Assembly (NCBI GenBank): GCA_013420905.1
Contig: JAAXNY010000004.1
Span: 1,240,001 to 1,304,000 of the forward strand
Direction: 5' to 3'
DNA from: Collybia mongolica
Lineage: Eukaryota; Basidiomycota; Agaricomycetes; Agaricales; Clitocybaceae
Length of the DNA stretch: 64,000 nt
The notes under the pieces were generated by a model, which did no database searches, was not told where the DNA came from, and was given only the letters and a program-made list of their open reading frames with translations. Of the stretch, positions 23,679 to 34,763 are shown in pieces (the first letter of the stretch is position 1; each line of letters opens with the position of its first letter). Position numbers and translations under genes: made by a program.

Positions 23679-24036
23679 AATCTGGAACCTTCATCGTGCT
23701 CATCCACACAATTACAAGGGCTACTTGTAAAGATACCCGGATGTAGGGCTGCACATTGGTTGAGTTCGCAGAGATAACATCCATAGTGGTCATATCCACA
23801 TGATTTCAAGGGCTGCATGTGAAGATAACATGGATGTAGAGCGGCCTATCGGTGAACTGTTGCAGAGATAACGCCCGTAGTGGTCATATCCGCATGATTT
23901 CAAGGGCTACATGTAAAGATAACATGGATGAAGGGCTGCCCATCAGTGAACTGTTGCAGAGATAACATTCGGTGTGGTGAGATAACGTTTGTTGTGTCAT
24001 ATCCACATGTCAGGGATGGCTGCCCATCGGTTGAGT
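23679..24036. repeat. 94-bp tandem repeat array inside the element
   Basis: About 3.8 copies with starts at 23679, 23773, 23867 and 23961, exactly 94 bp apart. Each unit has a GATAAC start, a GTCATATCCACATGATTTCAAGG-like core and a TGAACTGTTGCAGA-like end. The middle copies are most alike; the outer ones have drifted. It lies between the integrase gene and the right terminal repeat, as subterminal transposase-binding arrays often do. Confidence 0.85.
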
Positions 24037-24585
24037 CTTCACAATCTCTGCAATGTAATACGTGTATGAGTTCGGGATCCAAGGAGTCCTACATGTAAAG
24101 AGCCAACACTGACGTATGGCTATCATTCATCAATCACTCACAATCCTGGCAATGTGACAATGCCTGCATGTGTTCGGCATGAGAGCCTGCCAGTGAGGTC
24201 TTCTTTGCATAAACAAAGCTGCGGATATGTGTCAATGATAGTATAGCAGAGGAGTTGTGTTCTGTGGGCTCACAATAACTGGAGGTGCTGGTGACTGCAG
24301 GTCAAAGGTTTCAATCACAACATACACAAATGTTTCCATGAAAATGGCAAGAGCACATGTGTATGTTTTCCATCTGAGATATTCTGAGTGATGACAAACT
24401 CCTCGTAACACAAACGATTGTTGACCTTTCAGTGCTACCATATGTTACCAGACGTTATGTTTTAGGACTAACAACAGGGACTTTTGACCTCTGAAAATTG
24501 TCACACCCAATGCATTAGTAGGCGCAGCAGTGTCAAGGACCCCAAGCACAGCATGGGAGAAGCCCAAAATCTGACAGCTCCTGCC

Positions 24586-24617
24586 AAAGTTAGACCTGAC
24601 TGGTATGGAGAACGGTA
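24586..24617 (-). repeat. Right terminal inverted repeat
   Basis: Reverse complement begins TACCGTTCTCCATACC, matching the left end at 18852-18883 at 30 of 32 positions. The similarity continues inward with gaps to about 24540. Confidence 0.85.
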
Positions 24618-24623
24618 CGGTCT
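24618..24623. repeat. Target-site duplication, right copy
   Basis: CGGTCT immediately follows the right terminal repeat; identical to 18846-18851. Confidence 0.85.
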
Positions 24624-25728
24624 GTTCTTGGTTTCCCAGGCCGTTGTAGTTGCTGACATTGGTGGAGACTCCCTGAACGGTTGCTCTGGGATTAAGAGCC
24701 TTTGCCGCATTGACAACCCCCATGAGGTTATTTGCTGTGCCTTCGATGTTCTGCAGATGCATTAGGGAAGATAAAGTGTGGATCAAGAAGATTGCGTACA
24801 CCAGGCCAACCAAGCCAAGCTGACAGTTGGATTAATTACATGTTTGTTGCTAGGAATCAATGAATTTTACCTGAATGAGCGCCATCTTCATTGGATAGCA
24901 GGATAAGCTATATGTCTACAAAACATGAAGAGCTTCACACACCAAGATACTAGTGAATCAAAGCAAGTTAGGGTGGTTGCCCCACAAGAACAATAGTATA
25001 ACACTCACCAAAGCAACATTGGGCAACTGCAAATTTGCAATTGCATAGGCGTAGCTCCTCTTCTGAGCTGGGGCAGCGTTGGCACATTTGGGCACACTCA
25101 AACCGGTGACCATGTTCCCAATAGCATCCGTCTCGAGCTGAACCACAATACAAATGTTGGGAAAGGCTGTGAGCCTCTGCCTTACTTGTTGAATGAAGAC
25201 TTTGTACTTCTCTTCCCCTCCATTAGCATAATCAAGTTCCCCGGAAGAAGCTTTAGCGCTGCAGTCGCAATCAGGGAGATTGTAGATGACCAGTTGAAAG
25301 ACTTGGAATTTGCCGGTGCGTCTTTGGACTTGGTGAGCTTTGTTGGGCCAGGTGGTTATGGATGGGATCGCAGCAGTTTTGTCAATCCAGAGGAAGGTGG
25401 AGACTGAGTAATGGGTAAGAATTAAACAATGAAATCGTCAATAGTAAGTACCCTGAGCAACTTTGTGAGCCGAGGCAGTGAGTGCTGCATCACCAGAGGC
25501 TGCAATCTCAGTTGCTGCCTTGTGAACTGCTGCAGCATGTTCACTGTTGATGAAGCTAAGTAGTAATGTTAGTGAAGCATACACTGACTTTATAGCCTGA
25601 TGAGATTACAAAGTCTTTCCTGTGAATGGATTGAAGGTCGAGATGGATGAGGGAGGTGTCGGTTTGGTGATAGCAGGGAAAACACCGAGAGCAATGAGAG
25701 CAAGCAGAGCACTGAGGAACCGGGCCAT
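24618..25728 (-). pseudogene. GH6 cellobiohydrolase, N-terminal part (split gene)
   Basis: The 5' half of a secreted family GH6 exoglucanase. It starts at 25728 with a signal peptide, MARFLSALLALIALGVFPA. Next come TFNPFTGKTFFINSEHAAAV, FLWIDKTAAIPSI, VFQLVIYNLPDCDCSAKASSGEL (the GH6 signature with the catalytic-region aspartates), ETDAIGNMVTGLSVPKCANA, YLDGAHSAWLGWPGN, and GVSTNVSNYNGLG, all intact. YLDGAH is built from a 7-nt exon (24943-24949) and a 15-nt exon (24871-24885). There is no cellulose-binding domain at the N-terminus. The frame runs into the element right after NYNGLGNQEQT; the C-terminal half resumes at 18845 on the far side. GH6 enzymes release cellobiose from non-reducing cellulose ends. 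Confidence 0.88.
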
Positions 25729-27449
25729 GTTGGAACACCTAGAGAACAACTTGCAAAAACCTGGCTTTTTGAAGTACCAAAAGCCAAGGATGAGTGGAAT
25801 ATTGTCGGCAGACGCAGTGGAGAAATACAGAAAGATTTCCCCATAGTTGCTAACACCAGAATGAGTTGGAGGATGCAAGTATTACTTAACGCAATGAGCC
25901 ACTGAGGGAGATCAAGGAATGGATGGCGATTGTAGTAGCCAAGCTACAATTTATGCGAGGTTGCTCCTTGAGGCATCAATAAAGCGGTGGTCAAGAGGTG
26001 TCAGATCTTCCAATCCTGGACATCATAGCCGAGGCCCCCTCCCCCCCCCCCCTTCCCAAATAAGGAAACTGTTGTGGGTTGTGTTGGCAAACGGCATCAG
26101 ATGGCTACACCTCAACCAAGTAAGTGAAGTTCTTACATCGGCCATGCAGCCTCAACATTATCTTAACAATATTGGATGCATTTTGCTTAATTCTAAGCTC
26201 ATTAACGTGCCTACCCCAAGATATCATTCCTACATTGGTCTGTATATAGACTGTGTGTGGTTTACCTCAGCCCACACCTGCTATTTATACTCTCTCTGTA
26301 CCTTCTACTGCACCACTCAAAAAGGATGTTTCCTTTATTGATACCTGACCTCTTTGCAGTATCCATCTTCTACTGTTCCTCACAAGGATAGCTTAGATGT
26401 CTTTTGAGTTGACACTACTGTCTTACAAGTGTACCATGCTGTACATTATCATGCCTATTATTTCTTGTATTCATCACACTGCATATCTTTCTTGTGTTTC
26501 TATGGCCTACATCTAATATAAGTACTTATAGACTTTTATCCGCACTCGAGAAACAACTCAAATACACTTTCTGTCAACAGTGATGGCTTGCCGTCCTGCC
26601 GTTCTTCGGATATCACCGACTTCCAAGTTGGGATTCAGGTTGAATGTCCAGGATCGGAAGATCTGACACCTCTTGGCGGTGGTCGTGGTCAAACCAAGTC
26701 ACCTGATGGCGGAACAGTTTGTCGACATCTATTTGTTTTTGACAGGTCGCGAAATCATATTTTAGTACTTTGGCCTTGGACATTCACCACTTTCGCGGAA
26801 TGTGAGTCGGTAGTCCTTCAGGAAACATGTTAAAGCTATGGCTGGGCGAAAGAACGAAGAAGTTTTATTACCCGATCGTGCAGAAATGGTGAATCCATCA
26901 ACATCTTATCCTAAACACCTGGTGGCAAAAAGGCAAAATCGATTGAGCGTAATGCAACCTATCACAACTTCCAATAGCCATTATCAACCTTAAAACACAA
27001 AAAAACTACATGATAGTCCGCAACCTGTTGCCCTAGTTACTCGAGAAAACGGCAATCTAGGGTTGGCACCGCGAAGGACACCCGCCAAACCCAAGCAATT
27101 CTCCAGCTCTCGAAAACGGGTAGGATGTGTTTTATATAAAGGGCATCCGGGGCTTCACGAGACACACCACGTACGGCGGCGCAATCCTCACGATCATCCC
27201 AAAGTTATCGCCCAATGAAGAATGAGCGGCGGAGGATCCAGATACGCTGATAACGATCATAGTGGCTCGGATCCAGACTTGGCTTCTCGTTGGGGCCTAT
27301 GAAATAAAAGGGAACCCTTGATCTCGCAGTGGTAGCTCACGGGTCTCACAGACCGTTGTGGGATTGGCCTTGCGTGCATAAATACGCCCAAGAACGCGCC
27401 TCCTTTCCTGTCCAGGACTGACCCCTCAACCACCGACATCTCGAACAAT
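25729..27449. other. Upstream region of GH6 and of the lectin gene
   Basis: A 1.7-kb divergent intergenic region. It holds a C-rich tract at 26034-26056 (a run of about 14 C), AT-rich sequence to about 26560, and several open frames without coding character. A TATA-like GCATAAATAC at 27376-27385 lies about 65 bp before the lectin ATG, and TTTATATAAA lies at 27131-27140. Confidence 0.4.
27376..27385 (+). promoter_or_regulatory. Candidate TATA element of the lectin gene
   Basis: GCATAAATAC about 65 bp upstream of the start codon, a plausible core-promoter spacing if the 5' leader is short. Inference from position only. Confidence 0.3.
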
Positions 27450-28689
27450 ATGCGGAATCTCCTCTTTGCGGGCCTTGCTGCTGTGGCTGCACCCGGCGCG
27501 TTCGCACGATTGTACACCATCGCTAACGGTTGCCCCCAGGCGATTACGCTGTATATCAATGGTGAAAGCCAGGGGAAGCTTGCTGTAGGCGCGACTACTA
27601 CCAGGACATTTGACGAGAGCTGGAGTGGATTCATCTACACCGATGCCAACGGAGGGAGTCAGAACGGTACGAGGACTACGAGGGCGGGATTCTACGGAGA
27701 GGTACGTTCTCTTGAGGAATTAAGCTTGCTTCTTGCCTCAACGCATTCTGCCAGGATGATTACTACTATATCGTCATCGACCCTTCGCGTCTCAACACCG
27801 GCGTCCGCATTGAGCCTCAAAGCCCTCTCGTACGTCACATTGTGCCTTTGATCCTCCCACTTTAAATCAATGTCGTCTTGACAGAACAGTGGGTTCTGCG
27901 TGTCCGACATGTGTGACAGCAAAGCCTGCCTCTCCGTCTTCGCACAACCCCCCACGCGTTTCCCTCCCCCATCGGACACTCCACCGAATCCTCCATTATA
28001 TGCCTGCCCGGGGGAAGGTATTGGATACAAAGTCACGTAAGTACCCTTCACCCAAAGACATCTCTACGCCAAATGAACGGCCCGCCCCCCTTGCAGATTT
28101 TGCCCAAGTGGTGGATTCCCGCCTCCTTCGAACGGATTCGCTACCCCGATCCATCCCAATGGCAACACTAATAAGTGCTTAGATGTTCGTGGGGGTGTGC
28201 TTGCCAATGGAACACCTGTGCAAATGTACGTGCGCCCCAATCGTCTGACGCCTTTTCTGATATTAATGTTATGTAGCTACGATTGCAATGGTACTCCTGC
28301 GCAGCAATGGCGACTGACTTTTGCAAATACTCGTATCGCCCTTGACAACACTGGCTACTGTCTTGATGCTGGTTCAAGTAAGTGACCTTCCATAATACTT
28401 TCGCCTCCAGGCGTCAACCAGCTATGTAGACCCTGCAAATGCCGTCGGCATGAAGATTTGGCAATGCTATGAGAACCTCCCTGCACAGGAATGGTACTAC
28501 ACAGAGGATTTGCGCATCGCACTGACTGGGAAAGGTACATTTACTTCGTGCTCAAATTTTCACAAGAAATTAAGTGTTGTTTACCAAGGTCAATGCCTCG
28601 ATCTCCCAAACGGATCAACTACAAATGGGAATCAAGTTCAGATATACCAATGCCAGGATAACAACAGTAACCAAGTCTGGAACATTTAA
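27450..28689 (+). CDS. Secreted protein: thaumatin-like N-terminal domain plus ricin-B lectin domain
   Basis: Seven exons (27450-27701, 27755-27829, 27885-28036, 28097-28225, 28277-28377, 28430-28534, 28589-28689) give 304 residues. A signal peptide (MRNLLFAGLAAVAAPGAFA) precedes a domain with ANGCPQAITLYINGE, WSGFIYTDANGG and cysteine-rich GFCVSDMCDSKACLSV, which resembles small fungal thaumatin-like or glycopeptide proteins. From about residue 165 a ricin-type beta-trefoil follows, with repeated CLD...G and QxW elements: NKCLDVRGG/QQW, GYCLDAGSS/QEW and GQCLDLPNG/QVW. The trefoil normally binds galactose or GalNAc-type sugars. Likely extracellular or wall-bound. No enzymatic chain of a ribosome-inactivating protein is present. 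Confidence 0.82.
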
Positions 28690-28998
28690 GCTACGGTTGA
28701 TCACGGACACTCCTTGAACATTTTTAACCTTAATATATTTGACGAACATAAGTATCTGATTCGATCACTTTATCATTCCGATGAACTTTGCAGTAAATCC
28801 TATCCTTAATCGGGTTAAATAAATGGGATATTTTTGTTTCGCCCCGACTCAATGCTGAATCAAACCTCTGATCCTCTCCCCAATACATATTGGCTCTAAT
28901 TATTGACAACAACAGCCGAACAGTCCCACAAGTCTCGCAAAACAGAATCGTTCCAGCCGTTCATGCCTTTTGTGAGATGTATTTCCAAATTTGCCTTA

Positions 28999-31065
28999 TC
29001 AGGTCGTTCGCTCCCACTTGCGATCACGACTTTGAGTCCTACCGAAAACCAATAAGGTTAGCAATTCCTCTGTGAACGGGGTTTCAGCCAACAGCGTGAA
29101 AGAAGGACCGCGATAGCACGTACGGCTACACCCTCGAATGTCGGACTCTGGGACGTAGACCAAATCAGTTTCGCCTTCGGCAATCCAGCGACATGACTTT
29201 GCATGTTCGAACAGTACTGGTGTCCATTGTTCGAGGAGTGCCGCCGCGCGGATGCGAAACTTGTATGAGTCGTCACCCGGGATGTTGGGTGAAAGGTTGA
29301 TCCTTCGCATAAGGATATGAAGCCTGGAAAGCTAAAAAGGGGGGAATGAGATAGTGTCCAAAATTATAGTGTGGGGGTGTAATCTTACTCGCAAATTTTC
29401 CACATAGATCGTGCCGTAATTCTCAATTGCCGAAAATATTGAGGCTACATTGCGTAACCTCTTGAGACGGACAGATGTCAGAATTATCGTTATGATGAAG
29501 GAACACCACCCAACCTTTTGATCCGGTGCTTTTCTGCCGAGCAAGATATTGCTCACATGGTTGTTCCATCCAACAAAGGTTCCATTTTCTAGATGAGTCT
29601 TGCCGGTCCAGGCCTCCAGGGAATCTTGAGCACTCCGACATACCGTTGGGCTGCGAAAAACAATCCGTGCACATTCCAAGTGCGCCACCGAATAGGTATG
29701 ATGCAGGTCTGGCGCCAAGGGGAAACGGCATCGCGATTTTATCACGGCTACGATATGATCCTGGATGTCATGACTGCGGAATGTTATTCGCAGGAGCGCT
29801 GGAACCAATGGGAGCTGATTCGGGGAGAAAATTAACGGAATAGCGATGTTCCACGGCATGCCACAGGTATCAAGGTCAAGATCTGTCAGGAGAGGAGTAT
29901 GGACTAGCAGGCGGGGGAGATCGCCTTCCTGAAGCGCGGCGGTGTGAAGAGTAAGGCCTTGCAAAGAGCAACCTGAGAAGACAGATACGCAAGGGCTGGT
30001 CAAGAAACTGGGCCCTTGGAAGCGAAAAACGTAAAGGTTAGGCAGGACGAGATTGTCGAGGAGCTGGGGGGAGTGTACGGAGCCCCAGTCACTATGCAAT
30101 GATAGCGACTGCAATGAAGGGAGGGTAACTGGTTCGAAAGGTCGATAGACCATAGGATGGCCGAGAACCGCAGATAATTCGCATGTCACAAGCTGAGATG
30201 CTGCTCGAAGTATTCGCGGCGCTTGCTTAAGCTTTCCAGAAAATTCTGTTAATTGGTGCCAAGGGAGTATCAGCCAATCTTGTGGTCCCTCGCCTTCTAT
30301 AGCTACCTCGCATAAATTGGGCGCCACGGCGAAAAGGTCCGAAGGAGACATGGGTTCGAATGAGGGTTCTGCATGAAGCTTGATTCTCAAAGTATGCAGA
30401 GCACCCATTTTCCCTCGTACCCCATAAAAGGCAGAAAAAGAGGCAGTATTGACGTCAATATTAACGTTATGCCAGCGAGGTGAGTGGGGAATAACGACAT
30501 CGAGGATGGGGTGCGATGGGAATGTAGAAACTGTATTGTAGAGATGCAGTGTAAGCGGAAGCGTCCCCGACCAGGAGATGTATGAGCGAAGGATGTCGAT
30601 AAACTGAGGGTCTCTCCCTCTGGCACTATCTAGATCAAGGGTTGGGAGGATGCACCAGAGCTGGAGCGTCGACAGAGCAGCTGCCCTCCATCGCCTGCAA
30701 ATATGGGCAAGCAGCAAGGGTGGAATATTCTCATCCATGCATGCCCGATAATGTATGAAGATTTCCGATAAAAGCTCGAGGGGAAAGCGACGGAGTGGGG
30801 ATAGCAAAGCACGCTGCTCGCCAATAAATTTCGCATAGTTAGCCCTATGCTGAGCCAGAACCTGTTGATCCTTTGCCGCTAGCCATGGATTTACCATAAG
30901 GAATGACTCGTGCTCTACCTGATCGATAGTTCTGCGTATTAAAGAGGCTTCCGATTCCGTTGGTGAATCATTGGAATGGAGAAGCCTTGGTACAGGTGGC
31001 GTTGAAACGAGTGAAATGTATCCCGACGGGCCAATATCGTCGTATGAGAATCGGATGTCAGACAT
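28999..31065 (-). CDS. F-box protein with leucine-rich C-terminal region
   Basis: Starts at 31065 (MSDIRFSYDDIG) and uses exons 29389-31065 and 28999-29331, about 670 residues. An F-box lies around residues 86-130 (LSPLRRFPLELLSEIFIHY, then ICRRWRAAALSTLQLW), after a helical heptad segment. The remainder is leucine-rich with irregular repeats, as in the many substrate-receptor F-box proteins of Agaricomycetes. The downstream exon begins LSRLHILMRRINLSP and ends RKWERTT. An in-frame 54-nt stretch around 29465-29518 has GT-AG ends and might be a further intron. Role: inferred SCF ubiquitin-ligase adaptor; target unknown. Confidence 0.8.
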
Positions 31066-31845
31066 GGTGGTTATTCCTAAATAATAAAAAGATCAAATGA
31101 TAATATGCCCCAGTAGTATTCGCTTACCTTTCACCAGAGAGAATACCAATGAGGGCGATTAAATTGCTCCTCTCTGGAGCGACATCTTCTGGATTTTATA
31201 CCAGGGTCCCTCTCCGTTAGCTCAGATTTCGATGTTACCCACTAAAAAGTAGGCTTGTCAGATGGGCTGTGAGGGGGTTGGAGCCGATGTCATGATAGTA
31301 GTAACTGGAGCGTAGTTTTGTGTCCGGGGCTGAATCAATCTTGTCAGAAACGGGTGTCACACCTGTAAGCTAAGAAAAGGCCATCCAAGCCGTCAGCCAT
31401 GATCCATGAACTTACATAGATATTTCCATGGACGACTCCCTGACTAGCTGCTTTTATTTTCGTTAAAGATCTGACAAGGGAGCTTGATGAGCTCAAACCT
31501 CGTAAGTCTATCATCGCCCCCGCAAATTTTTTAATATAACAGAATTTTTTGAAAGGTAATTGATGGATCTAGGCCCGTAGTAGCTGTGTTGGTGGTGACA
31601 AGTACATTAGTATACTCCGGATAATCCGAGTTCCGGTTCGGATGGCGAAGGATCAAAAGCGGGGGTTTGTCAACATTTGTCCTTCATCCTATAGCCAAGC
31701 TCAATGTAATACTGACAATCAACGCGGTTGTGGCGTGGTTATGACTACCACCGGTCAATGGGACTCGGGGAAGAATCAATGATATACTTTTCGCACCGGA
31801 TAGAAGAACGAGGTGAATACATTTGGAGTTCAGGATGGAAAGTAT
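31066..31845. other. Intergenic, F-box gene to small secreted protein
   Basis: Promoter side of the F-box gene and 3' flank of the small secreted protein. No gene recognised. Confidence 0.4.
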
Positions 31846-32353
31846 TTAACATTGGCAGATGTACGAATCGCAATCCCAGACAGACCAGAAGTTGGTCGCT
31901 CCAAGGGGTCCGGCGCATGGCACATTTCCTGCGGAAGATGGATTACACCAACCGACTTGTTGACCTGTTGTAATAGAAAGCGGATTAGGAGAATTTCTTA
32001 TATGTCTGACCGGTGAAGGTTGTACCATTATCCCTCCTATACACATTGGCACCCTTGCCGTTCCTGATGAGGAGGAGGGCCGGGCCGTTGCACAAATTGT
32101 CGATTTCCATCTTTTTGAGCTCTGCGGAGTTTCCTGGAGGTTGAAGGTGAGGGTCGGTCACCCTCTGTACCCTGGAATTTATAAGGGTGTTACAGTTATT
32201 ATCGCATGATCTTCGAGCGGCAATATAGAGATCCATGGGCTCCCCATTAACTCCGAGGTTGATAGAATGCCAGATAGTGAAGCCTGTAACGGCGGCAACA
32301 GATTGAACCATTGCAAGCGGAGCGAGCATGGTGGATAAGATCGTGAATCGCAT
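31846..32353 (-). CDS. Small secreted cysteine-rich protein
   Basis: Two exons (32011-32353 and 31846-31964) give 153 residues. A clear signal peptide, MRFTILSTMLAPLAMVQSVAA, precedes a mature chain of about 130 residues with eight cysteines: RSCDNNC, DNLCNG, GWCNP, VPCAG, WDCDSYICQC. The second exon was added because a 45-nt GT-AG intron joins TFTG to QQVGWCNP in phase and brings in five of the eight cysteines. No family recognised. Size, secretion and even cysteine count fit the effector-like small secreted proteins common in these fungi; function is unknown. Confidence 0.68.
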
Positions 32354-34763
32354 AGTGAAGAGCTGTGAAATTCGTCATCAGAACTTTCCATAACATGTGT
32401 ATAGAGGCAGAACAAACATCGACAAGAGGAGTGAATTGAGAGGAATCCTGTCTTTAACAAGTGAAATTGAGGAGGTTTTTATACCTTTCTTACCTACGCC
32501 AGTCGGGCCGTGATGGAGCGTGCGCTGTATCGATGGAGATACCCTCAGCTCGAAGTAGAACGCAAGTACATTCAAGAGTCAGGACCATCATGGTGATTTC
32601 GATGTAAAGCCACCGATGTAGGTGATAGCCCACCGAGCACGCGTCGTGTCGAACAGTCCTAAGAATTTGAAGGGGATTTGAAAGTAACTTGAAGATTGAA
32701 ATTCTAATCAACGTGAGTACCCCCCCAAAAAAAGGACGACGAAAGCTTGTATAAAAACGAGTGTTCCAGTTGTGCGCCCCGCCCGTCTGTGTAGATCAAA
32801 TGATTTTACATTATCTCGAGCTATACCTGGAATGACGGTTTCTGACAGTGACTGGTCTGAAAGGAAAGCAGGTTTATTGTCTTTTTGAAAACAAAAACGA
32901 TATCTGGGTAAAGCGCTCACTGCAGTCCTTCCAAAGTATTCTTTCAAAATGTACCGAGGTTTAGGTCCATCCAGTATTTTGTAACTGTATAAGAAAGCAC
33001 ATGGGTATTCCAAGTCCGGACTGTTAGGGGCTGGTCGGGTGTCGCGGCACCGCTTAGAGGTGTTGTCGCATCGCACAACACTCGTTGGTTTCATCCATTC
33101 CTTGGCAGAAAATATTGTACTGGTACTTGCCGACTTCAGGCAGGCAAAAATTCAGTCACGAGTACTGAGTGGGGCAAATGAATATCGGCCAAGCTTCACC
33201 CTATATTTGTTGGCCTTGTCCGTTGAGGAGAATGGAGCTACGCACAAACACCCCGCGAGATGGTTTCGCAGGTGATGATGGAATATGCAGTGCTATCTCA
33301 CTTTGCAAGATTGATTTTTCAATTCGCATGTCGTTAATTAGGCGGGACACGTCGATTCGATCGTTGTTACAAAATTGCGACTGCGATTAGAAGTAATATA
33401 TCAGTGTAAGTGGCGTTGAAGGTTTGAGACGATCCGCGTTGGTCAGTCAAAAAATTCTTGCAGGCAGCCGTGTGACTCGGGTGGGAGGCAAGAATGCTCC
33501 TGTTTTATTTGAATCTCAAACATCAGCACTCCACTGTGCAATGCTCTTGTGCAGGATATTTGTCAGCCCACGTACATTCCTAGGCAATCAAATAGCAATG
33601 CATTGGCAGTCGGATCTGACTCGTTGTGCTCGAGTCAATGTTGTGCTGGTTTAGCAGTTGCCGATTCGGTCTAACCTTGTGGGGGTGATTCGGGTCCCGT
33701 GTTCGTCTGTAGGCCCACGAGCTGAATTATTTTAGGGGGAGTGCTGCATAGTTGAGTCGAAGACCGTCGCTTGCATGAACCTTTCTCCGAAGCTTGTCCG
33801 AGGCGACCAAACCTTTGGCGAACCGTGGGAACGACCTCAGCGCCCACAGCCGCTGGTACTAGCAACTCAGTGAACACCAAACCAACCCTCAAATTCAAAC
33901 GTATCGACTGGGCCAACTCTAATTTCAGGATGGCCATTCGGAAATCGCTTTTCTTATTATATTCAAATAGTCCTAATGACTACGAAAATTTCAAATTTTT
34001 TCGGTGGTCTTAAAGTTGAACTCTCGAATGTGACAGTCGACAGCGGCGGTATCTGGCTGAACGCGGAGCCCACTAGCACTCAGTTTCATTTGCTTTTAAC
34101 AAAGAACTTTCACAAAGGGATGTGTTTATGCGGACTTGTGGATCAGGTAGCGAGTTTAAATTACGTCAGGCGATTCTTGAATGGCCCACCCAAGTCAAGA
34201 TCCCTACGAATAGCATACACAGCCTAGGACTCTTGTGTAGTCCGGTACGAGGTCATTTGATACACGATGGTTTAATAATCCAATAGCTTATTAACAACTA
34301 GAAGGCATTCCTGTGTCCACGCCTGATTGGTTGACACCGTTCCACGAGGCTCGCAGTTCCCAAATATCGGAAAGGAACCCACACCCTCAGGTCTCGAGAT
34401 GTGTGAGGTCGAAAAGGTCCTTCTTCATCCGCTATACCTCCGCCAGCACGCTCCAATGACAAAAGACTTCATGGCCTCCTCTCACAGTTGTGTGTTTTCC
34501 AGCTCCAACCATGTGTTTATATCCAGGAATACAATTCTTTTCGATCACGGGATAACGTAGGCGAAGCCACTTATGTACTTGCGACTATTTTCTTCGATCT
34601 TAAAACGGTATATTCAATGCGCCAGCTGGAACATGAGGCACAATATCGGGGTTCTCCACGACACGTTCCATGTGTTACGATATTGACTTCTTCGCTTCGC
34701 TGGGCTGCAATAGATTTATAGGGGCGGGGGTGCAGTTGCTCTGGGTCCTCCATCTTTCATTCT
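32354..34763. other. Gene-poor 2.4-kb stretch
   Basis: Upstream of both the small secreted protein (minus) and GH92 (plus). A 128-codon minus-strand frame at 32708-33094 ends in a hydrophobic run but has no ATG context or domain I can support. A TATA-like TTTATAGGGG occurs at 34715-34724, about 40 bp before the GH92 ATG. Otherwise nothing recognised. Confidence 0.4.

Larger units (their letters stand above)
18852..24617 (-). mobile_element. 5.77-kb DNA element with terminal inverted repeats, inserted in a GH6 gene
   Basis: Bounded by inverted repeats that begin TACCGTTC at each end and by a perfect 6-bp direct duplication, CGGTCT. The first 32 bp of the two ends match at 30 positions, and weaker similarity continues for roughly another 45 bp. 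Inside, both genes are on the minus strand: a DDE integrase-like gene (22041-23512) upstream of an alpha-kinase-like gene (19406-21902), about 138 bp apart. A 94-bp tandem repeat array lies at 23679-24036 between the integrase gene and the right end. A 6-bp duplication is in the range made by retroviral-type integrases, but there is no reverse transcriptase or LTR. I do not recognise a named superfamily with this gene pair. Confidence 0.85.

Noticed and set aside
24484..24765. Plus-strand open frame at the right end of the element, resembling the sequence seen upstream of the GH6 C-terminal half
   Set aside because: At first this looked like an inverted GH6 fragment. The similarity is entirely the terminal inverted repeat and stops exactly at the CGGTCT duplication, so it is element end, not cellulase coding sequence.
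32708..33094. 128-codon minus-strand frame ending in a hydrophobic run
   Set aside because: No homology recognised and no supporting splice or start signals.
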